Source: Halichondria panicea
Lineage: Eukaryota > Porifera > Demospongiae > Suberitida > Halichondriidae
Length of the DNA: 64,000 nucleotides
Direction of reading: 5' to 3'
Assembly (NCBI RefSeq): GCF_963675165.1
Contig: NC_087379.1
Coordinates: forward strand, 7,904,339-7,968,338
Shown: positions 54,201 to 64,000 of the stretch, piece by piece
How the letters are laid out: every line of letters begins with the position of its first letter
Numbering within the stretch: position 1 is the first letter of the stretch
The notes under the pieces: generated by a model
Told to the model about the DNA's origin: nothing
Database searches by the model: none
What the model saw: only the letters and a program-made list of their open reading frames with translations
Program-made: the position numbers and the translations under genes

Positions 54201-57200
54201 GATGACGTCAGATGCAACCACTCTATTATAGTAAATATTGCCAATCCTTACTTTATTTGTAATTACAGCACCAACTCTGACTGAATTCCATTATTTAAGT
54301 CCTCCAACGGTTGCTGTAATTAAAAGACGTAATTATTTGTGATGTCAGGCTCAAGGCAGTCGGCTTTTCTTTTATTATGCACATGCATTTGATTTGTAGA
54401 GCTGCTGTAAAATACAGAGACGAAAAATCAAACCGTACAGTTGGTCCACTGCATACTGAAAGATTGCACTCAACACTAGAATATTTTTAGGGTTATAAAA
54501 GTTGATTTAGGCGCTGTAAACTACGCTCACTGCACACTCAGTTTGGGGCAAATGGTAAATTCCAAAAATAAGTGTAACTATGATCTATCACACAGATGTG
54601 TTGTCAGAAGTTATTATTATGCTCTCACTCTTGTAGGATGGGATTACTCCACTCATGTGGGCAGCCTTGAGAGGTCACACAGATTGTGTTAGACAGCTGC
54701 TCTCCTCAGGAGCCGTGGTGGACCTGGCTAACAAGGTGAGTATCTGATTGTGTTTATAGGCAGCATGTTTGTGACCATTAATTTTCATCATTTGGTAAAT
54801 GAAATATTTGCGCATGTACTTACAATTATGCACATTGCCAGTATTTTAATTGTTACGTTTTGCTTATAATTTTACGCTTATCTTGCTTATTTGTGTCTAA
54901 GTTGACGAACTGGGCTGCATACGTTTTCGTGGATATGTTGTACACAAATGAATAATTATGATACGTACGTAGCACTTAAAAGGTTGTACAGTTTAATAAC
55001 ATAGCTGGATAGTTGCATTTTTGCTCTTTGCCAATCCCTTTCCTTTACTTTATTTATGGTCTATCGCACAGATGTGTTCTCAAAAGTTACTGTATGTGCT
55101 CTCACTCTTGTAGGGTGTCTGATTTGCTAAATTTTCTATTACCATGCCAGTATCGCTCTGTCAGCAAAGTACATGTCATACGCATTAGACCACTTTACCT
55201 CTTACAATGTACGTCTCATCCCTTCATATGATCATCATCACAGGATGGAAAGACTGCTCTGATGAAGGCCAAGAGATCACCTCAATCTAACTCTTCAGTA
55301 ATAAAGCTGCTGGAGGAAGCTACTGAATCACATGTGAGTCCATACCTCAATAATGCACACACTGATCACAGAGGAGGTACAATTAGCCTCCTCTGCATTG
55401 ATCATAAGTGTTTTAGTTTAAGAGTTTGTTGTTCCTGAATTACAAATACTGTAACATTCATCAAAAACACATTAATCAACCTTTCACCAAGAGGAAGAGT
55501 ACGCAACTCCACTTAAAACAGTAGTAGGCGTTTCTTCAACCCTCCGTCACAACCACATGCTGTTGCATAAACTGTGAAATCAAATTTGCAATGAATAACA
55601 TAGTGAACAAAAATTAAAAACAGAGTAAAGACAACGGACTTAGAGCTTGTCAGAGGTCATGGTGGTGTAAACTTACTTCTCTAGAGTACCTCCCAGCCCT
55701 GAGTGATCGCTAGTAGATAGGAGAGCTAGAAATAGTTGAAATAACAACCAGAGTACGGTCAAAACGAAAATATTCGCGAGCGCAAAATCATAACGCGGAG
55801 TGTTTCAACCATTTACACAGGGAGGCCTGGTCCCCTTCCTTTTCGGTATAGCCTATTATTGTATATTGTTGTGGCTCATGTTAGTATCTGTGGTGAGGAT
55901 CAAGAGGTGTTGTTAGCATTCAAGCTATATAGGTGTACATATTGTACAGTATCGATTAGTATTCTAGTAGACGTGCATTGCATGGATAATTGAAGCGTGG
56001 AATATGTATTATATTGTATTGCTCTTCACAGGACCATGATACAGTCAGAGAAGAGGTGTCTTCTAAATTAGGTATGTCAGCAGGAACAAGGCTATAACTA
56101 TAATATTGTGTGTGGAAGTGTTCTACAGTAGCAGAGGAGGTACGACATCCGCGTGTCTTAAACACACACATTCCGAACTTTGACCTAAGAAATGTGTGCG
56201 TTAAAGACATGCGGATGACACGCGGATGTCGTACCTCCTCTGGTACAGTAGCGGTCAATATAAAGTACAGTGACGCTACTGTACCTAACAATTCTTGTCT
56301 CACTATAATCTGAACTAGCTTACGTCAGCTGGTAATTTACCAAACTCAGACTTAGTTACTCATTCTGCAAAAGAATATAATTTACTTACTTAATAGGCAT
56401 AATTATTCTATACTGCAGATAATTCACCTGCCCCATATCTTACCATCATTATGCCATGCAAAGTCAATTTGTAGTTTCTCAGGCCCTCGCGCTCGAAATT
56501 GGCAGCTTTACAATATCACACGCGTGTGACCTCAAATTAAAGAAAAGAAAAGGATAAATTTGTATGGTTTTTTGGTCATGAAATAATTATGACTAAAATT
56601 AATTAGTAAAAATTATGCACTTCCGCTTATTGAGGAAGTTAGGGGTGCATGTGTTTTCAATTAAAATTCTATGAATATCATTATCATTAATGTTTATCAA
56701 ATGCCTCAATCCGCTTGCTATTTTAGGAATAATAGCCTGAGAAACTATAAATTGACTTTGCATGCATGGCCTTATGTCTCCAATATTGAGTATGTAAGCT
56801 TAGCTGCATTGGTGTTATGTAATTGTTCACGCCACTAATCAATGTATAATTATAGGACCATCCGCTAAACGAGTCACTCTTCAAGAACTAGTAGAGCAAT
56901 ACAATCTGACTGACGAGCAACTCAACAGTGAAATAGAGGTTCCTTATACTCCCAAATTGGCCTTATGTTTTGATGGTGTGGAACTTTATTCGAGTGCACT
57001 GGGGCTAGCTATTGCTGAACAAGCCGATGTGAACCAATCACGTGGAACTCAAGCAGCCATGATGAAGTGCTTGCAAATCTGGAAACAACATAATCCTTCA
57101 CAAGCAACTTACAGAGCTCTCCTGGATATCGCACTGAGATTGGGAAAAGGAGACACAGCTCATCAAATCTGTCAGCAATTGACCCAACGTAAGTACATGT

Positions 57201-60200
57201 CAGGTGATAACCACCCTCCGCCTAAGCCCTCTACTAAGTAGCTATTCGACTCTATCCGTAATTACCGGTATTAATATTGAAATCACAACAGAGAAGAATC
57301 CCTATAGATTGTGACCATCATGCATGCATGCTTGTACACGTCTCTCCTAGACTGCATTGTTGAGTACAAGCGAGGTATAGGGTAGTGTGTTTGTGTGTAG
57401 ACTGTTAGAGCTGCTCAAGGATCAATGAAATGCAAGTAAGAGTTTCTATAGGCTTCTAGTCATAGATTCATATTTGTGGATTTGCAAAATAAAGCTTCGT
57501 TCTCGAATTATGCCTAGTTTTGCTTACTTGGAATGCCATTGCAGCCTTTTCAGAAGAGTCCGTAGCAAAACTTGTTCACAGAGTGTTGCTACTCTACTTA
57601 GTAGTTAGCTCTGCACTAGAACGCTAGCTATTGGTAGCTGCAAGAGTGAGAAGAGAGCTGGAAGGCGCTGTGCTGACTTGCAGCCATTAATTTTAGACTT
57701 GAACTTTTGGCATCGATCGTTTTTAACAACAATCATCGTCGATCATTACCCACTATTTGAGTTTCCCTGTGATTGTGTATTCTGCGCAACAAAATTAAAA
57801 ATGTTTATCGTGATAATTATAATCAATGTGTGTATAAAAGCTAGCTATTAGTAGCTTTATGTTATGTAGCTTGGCACCTCCACCGAGGCATCAGCACCTG
57901 CGGTGCTTTCATTATTTATATCAATCGGACCTCAATTTTGATACAAAAATGTGCCACAAAAATAATAATTATTTACCACTACTTTGGTTCAATAATATTA
58001 CCGATTGTTTACTTTTTTACAGTCAATATTCAAAACCGAACCTACTTAAAGAAACTGGGTGAGATGATGGCCGACACAAGTGGCACTATAGAGCTACATT
58101 ATCTCAAGACGCACTTCATTGGTCCCTCGGGTCTTGGAAAAACGACCACTCGACAGCGGCTTGTTGGATCCATCACTAACCTGTCTTTGCTGCCTGAAGA
58201 TCAAAGGAAACGTTGCAGTACATTACTAGCCGAGTGTGAACAAGTATTGGCCTTTGTGGACAAATCTGGAACAAAGCTTGAATTCAAAGCGTCTTCAAGT
58301 CTAGAGGAAGAAACACAGTTTATCTTCTCTTACCTTATGTCCTGTGAACCTATTGAAGACAGCACTGTCAGCAATACTAGTACACCTAAGGAACAGCCCA
58401 AAAAAGAAACCACTGACCCAAAGAAGCAAACTCAACTCAAGATCGATGAAACTGCTACTGTGCCCAAAGAAACGGTGTCACCAACACCGGTATCACCAAC
58501 ACCAGAACCACCGGAAAAGGTCGTGAAAGTGACTACTGTAGATGTTGGAAAGGTTGTCTCGAGACTCCGGAGTATTGTGGGTTCAGGAGAGTACACTAAA
58601 GAGCTGCTGAACAAAGTCCTACTCAATCTGGTCGATATAGGTGGGCAGCCTGGATTTGTGGAGATGTTTCCTTTTCTAAGCAAAGGCGCAGGGATTTTCC
58701 TAGTATTCTTTCGACTGGACAAAGACCTCGATGACATGTGTCAAGTCTCGTACGAACGAGGAAAGGACAAGATCACACCGTACGATTCAACGTACACAAG
58801 CAGAGAAACGCTCTCTCAAATCCTGTCAGCTATCAGCCACCATACCAAGATTGACTCGGACATTGACAGAGAGCAGTGTAGTAAACTGGGCAATCTAGGC
58901 TCTGCTAAGCCTGTTGCTACCCTCATAGGTACTTTCAAGGATGAACTGGCAATGCAAATCAAAGTCGATCTCCTGTACGAGAAATGTTGTGCCTCCACAA
59001 AAGCTGTCAGCAAAAGCGATAGTACCACTGCCAGCAAGAGCAATAGTACCACTGCCAGCAAGACCACTACCAGCAAGACCACTGCCAGCAAGAGCGATAG
59101 TACCACTGCCAGCAAGAGCGATAGTAACACTACCAGCAAGAGCGATAGTACCACTGCCAGCAAAAGCGATAGTACTACAGCCAGCAAGAGCCATAGTAGT
59201 ACCACTGCCGACAAGAGCGATAGTACCACTACCAGCAAGAGCGATAGTACCACTGCCAGCAAGAGCCATAGTACCACTGCCGACAAGAGCGATAGTACCA
59301 CTTCCAGCAAGAGCGATAGTACCACTGCCAGCAAGACCACTACCAGCAAGAGCGATAGCACCACTGCCAGCAAGACCACTGCCAGCAAGAGCGATAGCAC
59401 CACTGCCAGCAATACCACTACCAGCAAGAGCGATAGTACCACTGCCAGCAAGAGTGATAGTACCACTGCCAGCAAGACCACTGCCAGCAAGAGCGAAAGC
59501 ACCACTGCCGACAAGAGCGATGGCACCACTGCCAGCAAGAGCTATGGCACCACTGCCAGCAAGAGCGATGGCACCACTGCCAGCAAGAGCGATAGCACCA
59601 CTGCCAGCAAGAGCGATAGTACCACTGCCGACAAGAGCCTAAATGAACACGAACAAAAGAAAGCAATTCGGAATATTTTGACTCTACTGAAGAGTGATGA
59701 GCCTGCTAACGTCAGTGCAGAAGACATGGCTGCCATTGAGCAAACAGTCAGCCAACACCTCAACTCAGACACTTTCAAGAAAGATGTCCAAGACCGCTTA
59801 GAGCAAAAGTTGACAGAGAAAAACGAAGCTGTGAGCAAGATTACCAGCAAGTTTGAGAAATTACTTTCACACCCAAAAGACAAGAAGTTCATAGCAGTCG
59901 ACAACTATGAAGGCACTGATTCTGATATGGAACCTCTTCGTGAACATCTTCATGGCATATTTAGTAGCTATTTCAAAGATGCCAAGCTTCGAATTCGCCC
60001 ACAACAGCTTTTGTTGGGAGTTGTACTGAGAAAAGAGTATGACATTGTGTCTATGGAAGAATGCATTCGTATCGGTACCGAGGGGTTAAAGATGAGTGAG
60101 GAGGAAGTTCGATTCACCGTTTGGTACCTTGATCGATTTGTCGGAGCTTTGATATATCATCCAGAGATCAAGGATAAAGATGGTTGGTTTGGAAACTTTG

Positions 60201-63200
60201 TCATTTGCAACCCCCAAGTGGTATTCAACAGCCTCAGTGTTCTCGTTGTCAATCCGCTGCTGGAGCTCCATTCTGAAGAGGGCAATATTCAGTTTAACGA
60301 TAATGAGAGAAAAAATTGGATACTCAAGGGTCAATTCTTACTGAAAACAATCACTCGATGCCATTCGGAGGAAAACCAGGGGGTGAAGAAAGACCAGTTG
60401 ATTCCTGTTGAGAAGCTGCTCATACTGCTCGAGCATTCCCACCTTTTGGCCAAAATCACAACAGTGGAGGAAGACCATACCACAGAAGAAGTTGAAACGA
60501 CATATTTCATCCCCGCTATTCTCAAGTGTGCATCTCGCGAGGAACTAACGAAACCACCCCCCACTGGCATTGATACACCCTCTCCAATCAAGATCACATT
60601 CAAACCCCAATACGTTCCCATTGGAGTATTTTGTGCCATGATCAGTGAATTGGTCTCAAGGGGGAGTACTGGAATTCTGGGCATGACTTGGAAACTTGCC
60701 ACTGATACCTCAGTAAAGAGAAACCTCGTCTCCTTTCACATTGACGAATCTGCCAAGCATTTTGTTACCCTTATCGCTAACGTCGATTGCTATGAGATAC
60801 GGATTATTCGACAGGACAGGGACCATACGATGCACGAGCTTTGTTCCTACGTCCTCTCAACCCTCCTGTTGGTGATGAAGGACATCAGTCCACTACTCAC
60901 TCCAATCATTGCCTTCGACTGCTACTGTGGCAAACATGAAGATGGTTCCAAGCTTTGTCTCCTCACACCTGGAGCTGATCCCTGCTTTAAATGCACCAGC
61001 AAAGTCTCTCTGAGTCCTCACCAAGAATGCTGGTTCGCAGAAGTAAGTGAACTAACAGTTACAGTGTATGCACTATAAGAATTACCATTCCTGTGTACTA
61101 GCATTTAATTTTAGTATCAGATTATAACAGTTTTTTGTGTATTTAACTATTAATAATATGTGTGCAAGCATTCATTGTACATTGTTTTTTGTACAAAGAT
61201 CAAAGGAAGAACTATGCAAATGCCATAGACTAGGATCTACAACTGTAGTAAACACAAACTGTGCTCTATTATTCTGTGGTTGGAATTTTTGGTAGTTAGA
61301 GCACGGTTGGTGGTCAAAATAATTGATTTTAAGCCATAGAATTTTATAATAGCTACAACTGCTCCATGGTTGCAATGCGAGTACAGCTAAGTGATTCTAT
61401 AAGCTTCTAGCAATGCTATCTTTCTAACAAAGGCTTTATTCTCGAGTAAAGGCTAGTTTTGCTTACCAGTACGTTGAAGGCCATTGCAGACTCTCCAGAA
61501 TCAGGAATAGCAAAATATTTTCGTAGAAAGTTGCTATTCTACATACTAGAGCCGATAGCTATTGGTAGCTGCAAGCAGCTAAAAGTTACAAACCAGTTAA
61601 TGCACTGTTTTATGCTCGTGCTCTATGGATATTTTGGCCTCGCGGAAGTTCTCGAAGCATCATGTAGCACTCGGCTTCGCCTCGAGCTATTGGCCAATAA
61701 TATCCATAATATATAGAGCACTTGCAACCGTGCATTAACTAGTACGTATCCCTGTGTACAGGAAGTCAGTCTGAGAGAGGATGTTACTCTCAAGGCTCTG
61801 CCCTTTGCCTCTAGGCGAGAGTTGAGGGACAAGAGCCTCTCCTTTGAGTGGAGCAAAAGAAGTCCTGAAATTGATGGTGATGAACACAAGTTGGAATTCA
61901 AGGCTTCGTCACATGGTCACTTCAAGGGCTTTATCAGTTGTGAGATCTCCAAGAACCAGAAGCATTTCTTCACCGTGTACCACTGCCTCAAAGAGAGTGT
62001 TGGTGAGAATAATGTTAGAGCTTGTATGCAGATTATAATGTGTGTAATGTGTACATGTATAATACATTGTTACGTGTGTACTGTACATGTATAATCATCT
62101 ATTTACAATTTCAATTGTTACAGAGAACACCTCCAGCTCTGAAACTGATCAGCTGTTTGCAGATGTGAAGGAAGTGATCAAAGAGATACGCTCTGACTGG
62201 TACAGCCTGGCTATAGAACTGGACATTGACTATGCAACTAGGAAGGTGAGACCTTAAGAATGTGTCCCTCCACCACCTTGAGTGTATTCTCCCAGTGTAG
62301 TCCTAATTATGTGTGTGCACTATTTAATTGACTGCTGCGGTTATTTAATGGTTGAATAGTGAGCATTACATTTTTAGAATGAGGTGTCTATAGCAATGCT
62401 GACTCTGCATATTTGGTGGCGTCTTGTATGAAGTACCAACGTATTTAACAAGTTACTATAGCAACGTAATGTTGAGCTCTTACTAAGTATTTAATACTGT
62501 GTTTCACTGTGTGTACTGATACAGAGTCTTGAGAAGGACTATCGCTGGGTTGAGCCGTGCTTTGAGGCCATGCTGACACACTGGGTGAAGCGCTCCTCTC
62601 CTCCCCCCTCCTGGTCTGCCCTTGTTAGAGCACTAGAGTCTCCCGCCATTGCTCGTGGGGACATTGCAACAACCATTAAGGTTGGCAACTATCAACTATA
62701 TCACAATTGAAAGCTTTATTTTGTATAAATTGTTGCAGTACATGTTCTATATGCTCTATGTTACAAATGCAAGTAGCTAATAATTATTTGATTTCTCTTT
62801 ACAGACAAAAGCTACCAGCGACATCTCTCCTGATGTTTGTCATCTCACTCACGGTGGTAAGCATAATCAGTCTTGATTTGATTAACAGCAGTGACTTAAG
62901 TGCATTATACGTAACTGTAGCTGATCTTATCAGTACAATACAGAGTTCCCTTCAGTAATGTGTGTTTCAGTTAGTAGGCATTGCTTAGGAATAATGATAG
63001 TGTTCTGTTGTTGTCATGATTGTGTGTTCCTTCCAGAGGGACTGAGTGTGGATCATCATTTGAGGGTAGTGAGGACAGCTGCCTGGGAGGTGAGGGGGAC
63101 ATGGCGTCCTCTGGGAGTGCAGTTGGGTGTCAATGAGGGGACACTAGATGTGAGTGCTCTGCTGTGTGTGTACTGAACACTGTATAGCAGTAGATGACTG

Positions 63201-63616
63201 TGTACTAATAGCCCTGTGCTCATACAGTCGTGCATCATCAGTTAAGGAATGTGCCAGATGGTCTGATTGGTCATAATTAACAATGTTGCGCACTATTAAG
63301 ATAATTATGTTCCTCTTTCCCTGTGTTAATTGCAACTGATTCCCTTCAACAACTTAACATAGTTTCAGCCGATATACCGTAGAGAACTAGATAGTACAGA
63401 ATGATGTCATTATAATAATAATGTCCAATGCAGGTAATTGCTGAGGAGAATGCCAGAAGACCCAACAGTGTCACTAAGTGTTTCACAGACATGCTTGTGG
63501 AGTGGTTGCAAGACGGTCCACAACTGGAGGACTTGTTGACAGCTCTAGAGTCTCCCGTTATCCATAGAGCTGACATTGCTGAAGACCTCAAGGGAACATT
63601 GCTAGTAAAGAACTAG
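51275..63616 (+). CDS. Gene B: ANK-death-ROC/COR-like GTPase-Ig-death-death protein
   Basis: Complete model: 51275-51364 (ATG), 51577-51675, 52306-52404, 53092-53190, 53878-53976, 54637-54735, 55244-55333, 56032-56071, 56856-57188, 58023-61042, 61762-62002, 62124-62245, 62525-62680, 62805-62856, 63037-63149, 63434-63616 (TAG). The total is 1645 codons with every phase matched. Order: N-cap MADILSAARAGDLSALRDAI, five 33-residue ankyrin repeats plus a shortened one, death domain, P-loop GTPase with COR-like region, an Ig-like segment (LSFEWSKRSP...FISCEISK), then two death-type domains (SDWYSLAIELDI...HWVKRSSPPPSWSALV; AAWEVRGTWRPLGVQLGV...LVEWLQDGPQLEDLL). ROCO-type GTPases with death and ankyrin domains are signalling scaffolds; a role in innate immunity or cell death is likely but inferred. 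Cytoplasmic; no signal peptide. Confidence 0.82.
51500..54760 (+). repeat. Tandem ankyrin exon cassettes (729-786 bp)
   Basis: Five cassettes, each one 99-nt ankyrin exon plus about 690 bp of intron. Exon starts at 51577, 52306, 53092, 53878 and 54637 give periods of 729, 786, 786 and 759. Introns of cassettes 2-4 are almost identical, and exons differ at only a few positions, mainly in the variable first-helix residues (MWAAYKGHTDC, YWAARGGHTDS, MWAALRGHTDC). This indicates very recent unequal crossing-over. Confidence 0.9.
55060..55140 (+). pseudogene. Ankyrin cassette that lost its exon (gene B)
   Basis: Intron end and acceptor as in the tandem cassettes, then ttgtagggtgtctgatttgc instead of an ankyrin exon. 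Identical junction to 9.57 kb. Confidence 0.6.
56132..56242. mobile_element. hAT-like MITE, 111 bp
   Basis: Terminal inverted repeats of about 26 bp start cagaggaggtacgacatccg and are mirrored exactly by cggatgtcgtacctcctctg. An 8-bp tacagtag occurs immediately left (56124-56131) and, after one extra g, right (56244-56251). Eight-base target duplications and CAGxG ends fit hAT elements. The paralogous intron of gene A (about 13450-13465) carries the uninterrupted tacagtagcgg site. Confidence 0.8.
56454..56771. mobile_element. MITE with 30-bp inverted repeats, 318 bp
   Basis: Ends catgcaaagtcaatttgtag+tttctcaggc and its complement with one mismatch. Flanked by ttatg on both sides (56449-56453, 56772-56776), a likely 5-bp target duplication. 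The gene A intron has the empty site catcattatgtctcc at about 13632-13646. No ORF. Confidence 0.78.
56856..57188 (+). CDS. Death-domain exon of gene B
   Basis: Same 333-nt exon as 13721-14053, with substitutions such as D to Y and E to K (VPYTPKLAL) and M to L (SSALGLAI). The core LLDIALRLGKGDTAHQI is unchanged. Here it splices directly into the GTPase exon, completing the codon C|TC. Confidence 0.8.
57250..58022. other. Intron before the GTPase exon
   Basis: The part at about 57435-57645 (ctcgaattatgcctagtttt, gccattgcagcc, agctattggtagctgcaag) is a diverged direct repeat of 61395-61580 on the other side of the 3-kb exon. The rest shows nothing recognisable. Confidence 0.55.
58023..61042 (+). 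CDS. ROC-COR-like GTPase exon (3020 nt, intronless)
   Basis: One exon of 1006 codons in a gene whose other exons are 40-333 nt. P-loop FIGPSGLGKTTTRQRL near its start; the switch-II/Walker-B-type DIGGQPGFVEMFPFL about 170 residues on; a G4-like GTFKDEL; then a KSDSTTAS low-complexity array (59003-59637) wedged before FIAVDNYEG, which looks like the end of the G domain. The remainder (RIRPQQLLLGVVLRKEYDIV, WFGNFVICNPQVVFNSLSVL, FIPAILKCASREELTKPP) fits a COR-like dimerisation region. The family is related to ROCO proteins; exact subfamily not assigned. No LRR or kinase domain is visible. Confidence 0.78.
59003..59637 (+). repeat. 24-bp coding repeat (KSDSTTAS) in GTPase exon
   Basis: About 25 units of aagagcgatagtaccactgc+cagc and shortened 12-15 bp forms (TTASKT), all multiples of three, so the frame survives. 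All six frames are open, which explains several spurious ORFs on both strands. Confidence 0.92.
61595..61740. mobile_element. MITE-like inverted repeat, 146 bp
   Basis: Outer arms agttaatgcac / gtgcattaact and inner arms gtgctctatggatat / atatccataatatatagagcac enclose a gcctcgcggaagttctcg centre. In the gene B intron after the GTPase exon. No ORF. Confidence 0.65.
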
Positions 63617-63812
63617 CCTAACAACGTTCTCCTCTAGCCATTATAAAGTATGACTGCTGACATTGTATTATTTTGTTAGTACCTATTATAAATGTTTTTG
63701 TGATCACTATAGCTACTACCACTACATACACTCATAATTGTAATGCTTTGTTGAGTCAATGTCTGTCCACACAATTGTCACATGTCAGAGGGAATATTAT
63801 TATGTTGTCAAT

Positions 63813-63818
63813 AATAAA
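63813..63818 (+). other. Candidate polyadenylation signal (AATAAA)
   Basis: aataaa about 200 nt after the gene B stop, followed by tgtattgcactgtgcagcat, the same context as the signal at 21145. Confidence 0.45.
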
Positions 63819-64000
63819 TGTATTGCACTGTGCAGCATAATAAGAGCTCAACTTATTTATGGGATGCATGATAATACACACAGATTGGTGAAGAATAGGT
63901 GTGGTTAAGGGTGTGGCTAGAAGATCTGGTTCATATCCCTCACGGGGACTTTAGGTTTATAATTTTGGTATAAATATTACACACAACTCTTAGTGGATTG
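63819..64000. other. 3' flank of gene B, duplicated at 21.15 kb
   Basis: ggtataaatattacacacaa and ctcttagtggattg match 21200-21240, so the duplicated block extends to the right edge of the window and beyond. Confidence 0.6.

Noticed and set aside
58816-59666. Several long ORFs in other frames (LLLAVVLS, ARAIVPLP, SCWQWCYR repeats)
   Set aside because: The 24-bp KSDSTTAS repeat lacks stops in all frames; only the plus-strand frame continuous with the P-loop and COR-like parts is real.
1-64000. tRNA genes
   Set aside because: Looked for T-arm GGTTCRANTCC-type words with a matching acceptor stem on both strands; none was convincing.

Overview
This window looks like nuclear DNA of a marine invertebrate, most probably a demosponge. 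That is an inference, not a proof. The genes are very intron-rich, with short GT-AG introns (one candidate is only 32 nt) and one domain repeat per exon. There are many MITEs and minisatellites. The death-domain / ankyrin / ROC-COR architectures are of the kind seen in sponge and other early-branching animal immune-type gene families. I saw no prokaryotic features, tRNA, rRNA or CRISPR.

Layout. 0-10 kb: one ankyrin (ANK) exon, a decayed retroelement-like ORF split by a giant 11-bp minisatellite (about 1.3-5.5 kb), a pogo-like MITE, CA microsatellites and a three-copy 320-346 bp tandem repeat. 9.9-16.4 kb (+): gene A, ANK-ZU5-UPA-like-death domain, with a triplicated 3' end. 16.6-21.1 kb: a mosaic made of a mind-bomb (mib) fragment, an inverted-repeat-bounded element carrying a small STPR-repeat gene, a broken mib copy, and the 3' part of a death-domain gene. 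22.1-29.3 kb (-): a TMEM131-like gene without its 5' half. 29.6-34.7 kb (+): a mib-like E3 ligase, also without its 5' half, placed head-to-head with TMEM131. 36.4-38.4 kb (+): a collagen-like gene. 38.9-42.5 kb: four different minisatellites. 44.5-47.5 kb: a tandem array in which every unit carries its own splice acceptor, 32-nt micro-exon and splice donor; it ends in a death-domain tail. 47.9-49.1 kb (-): a duplicated TMEM131 3' end, then selenoprotein K with an in-frame UGA. 51.3-63.6 kb (+): gene B, a complete, phase-consistent 1644-codon model: tandem ANK exons, death domain, a 3-kb single-exon ROC-COR-like GTPase, an Ig-like segment and two more death-type domains.

Genes A and B are paralogs that share ANK, linker and death-domain exons (introns alignable in places) but swap modules. 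A has ZU5/UPA-like exons; B has ROC-COR. B's last four exons are duplicated at 19.97-21.12 kb, fused to a mib fragment. Two MITEs sit in B's introns and have clean empty sites in A. The window reads as a hotspot of segmental duplication and exon shuffling that builds and breaks signalling genes of the death-domain/ANK/ubiquitin-ligase type. Exon coordinates are my reading of splice signals and frame continuity; no transcript or database evidence was available.
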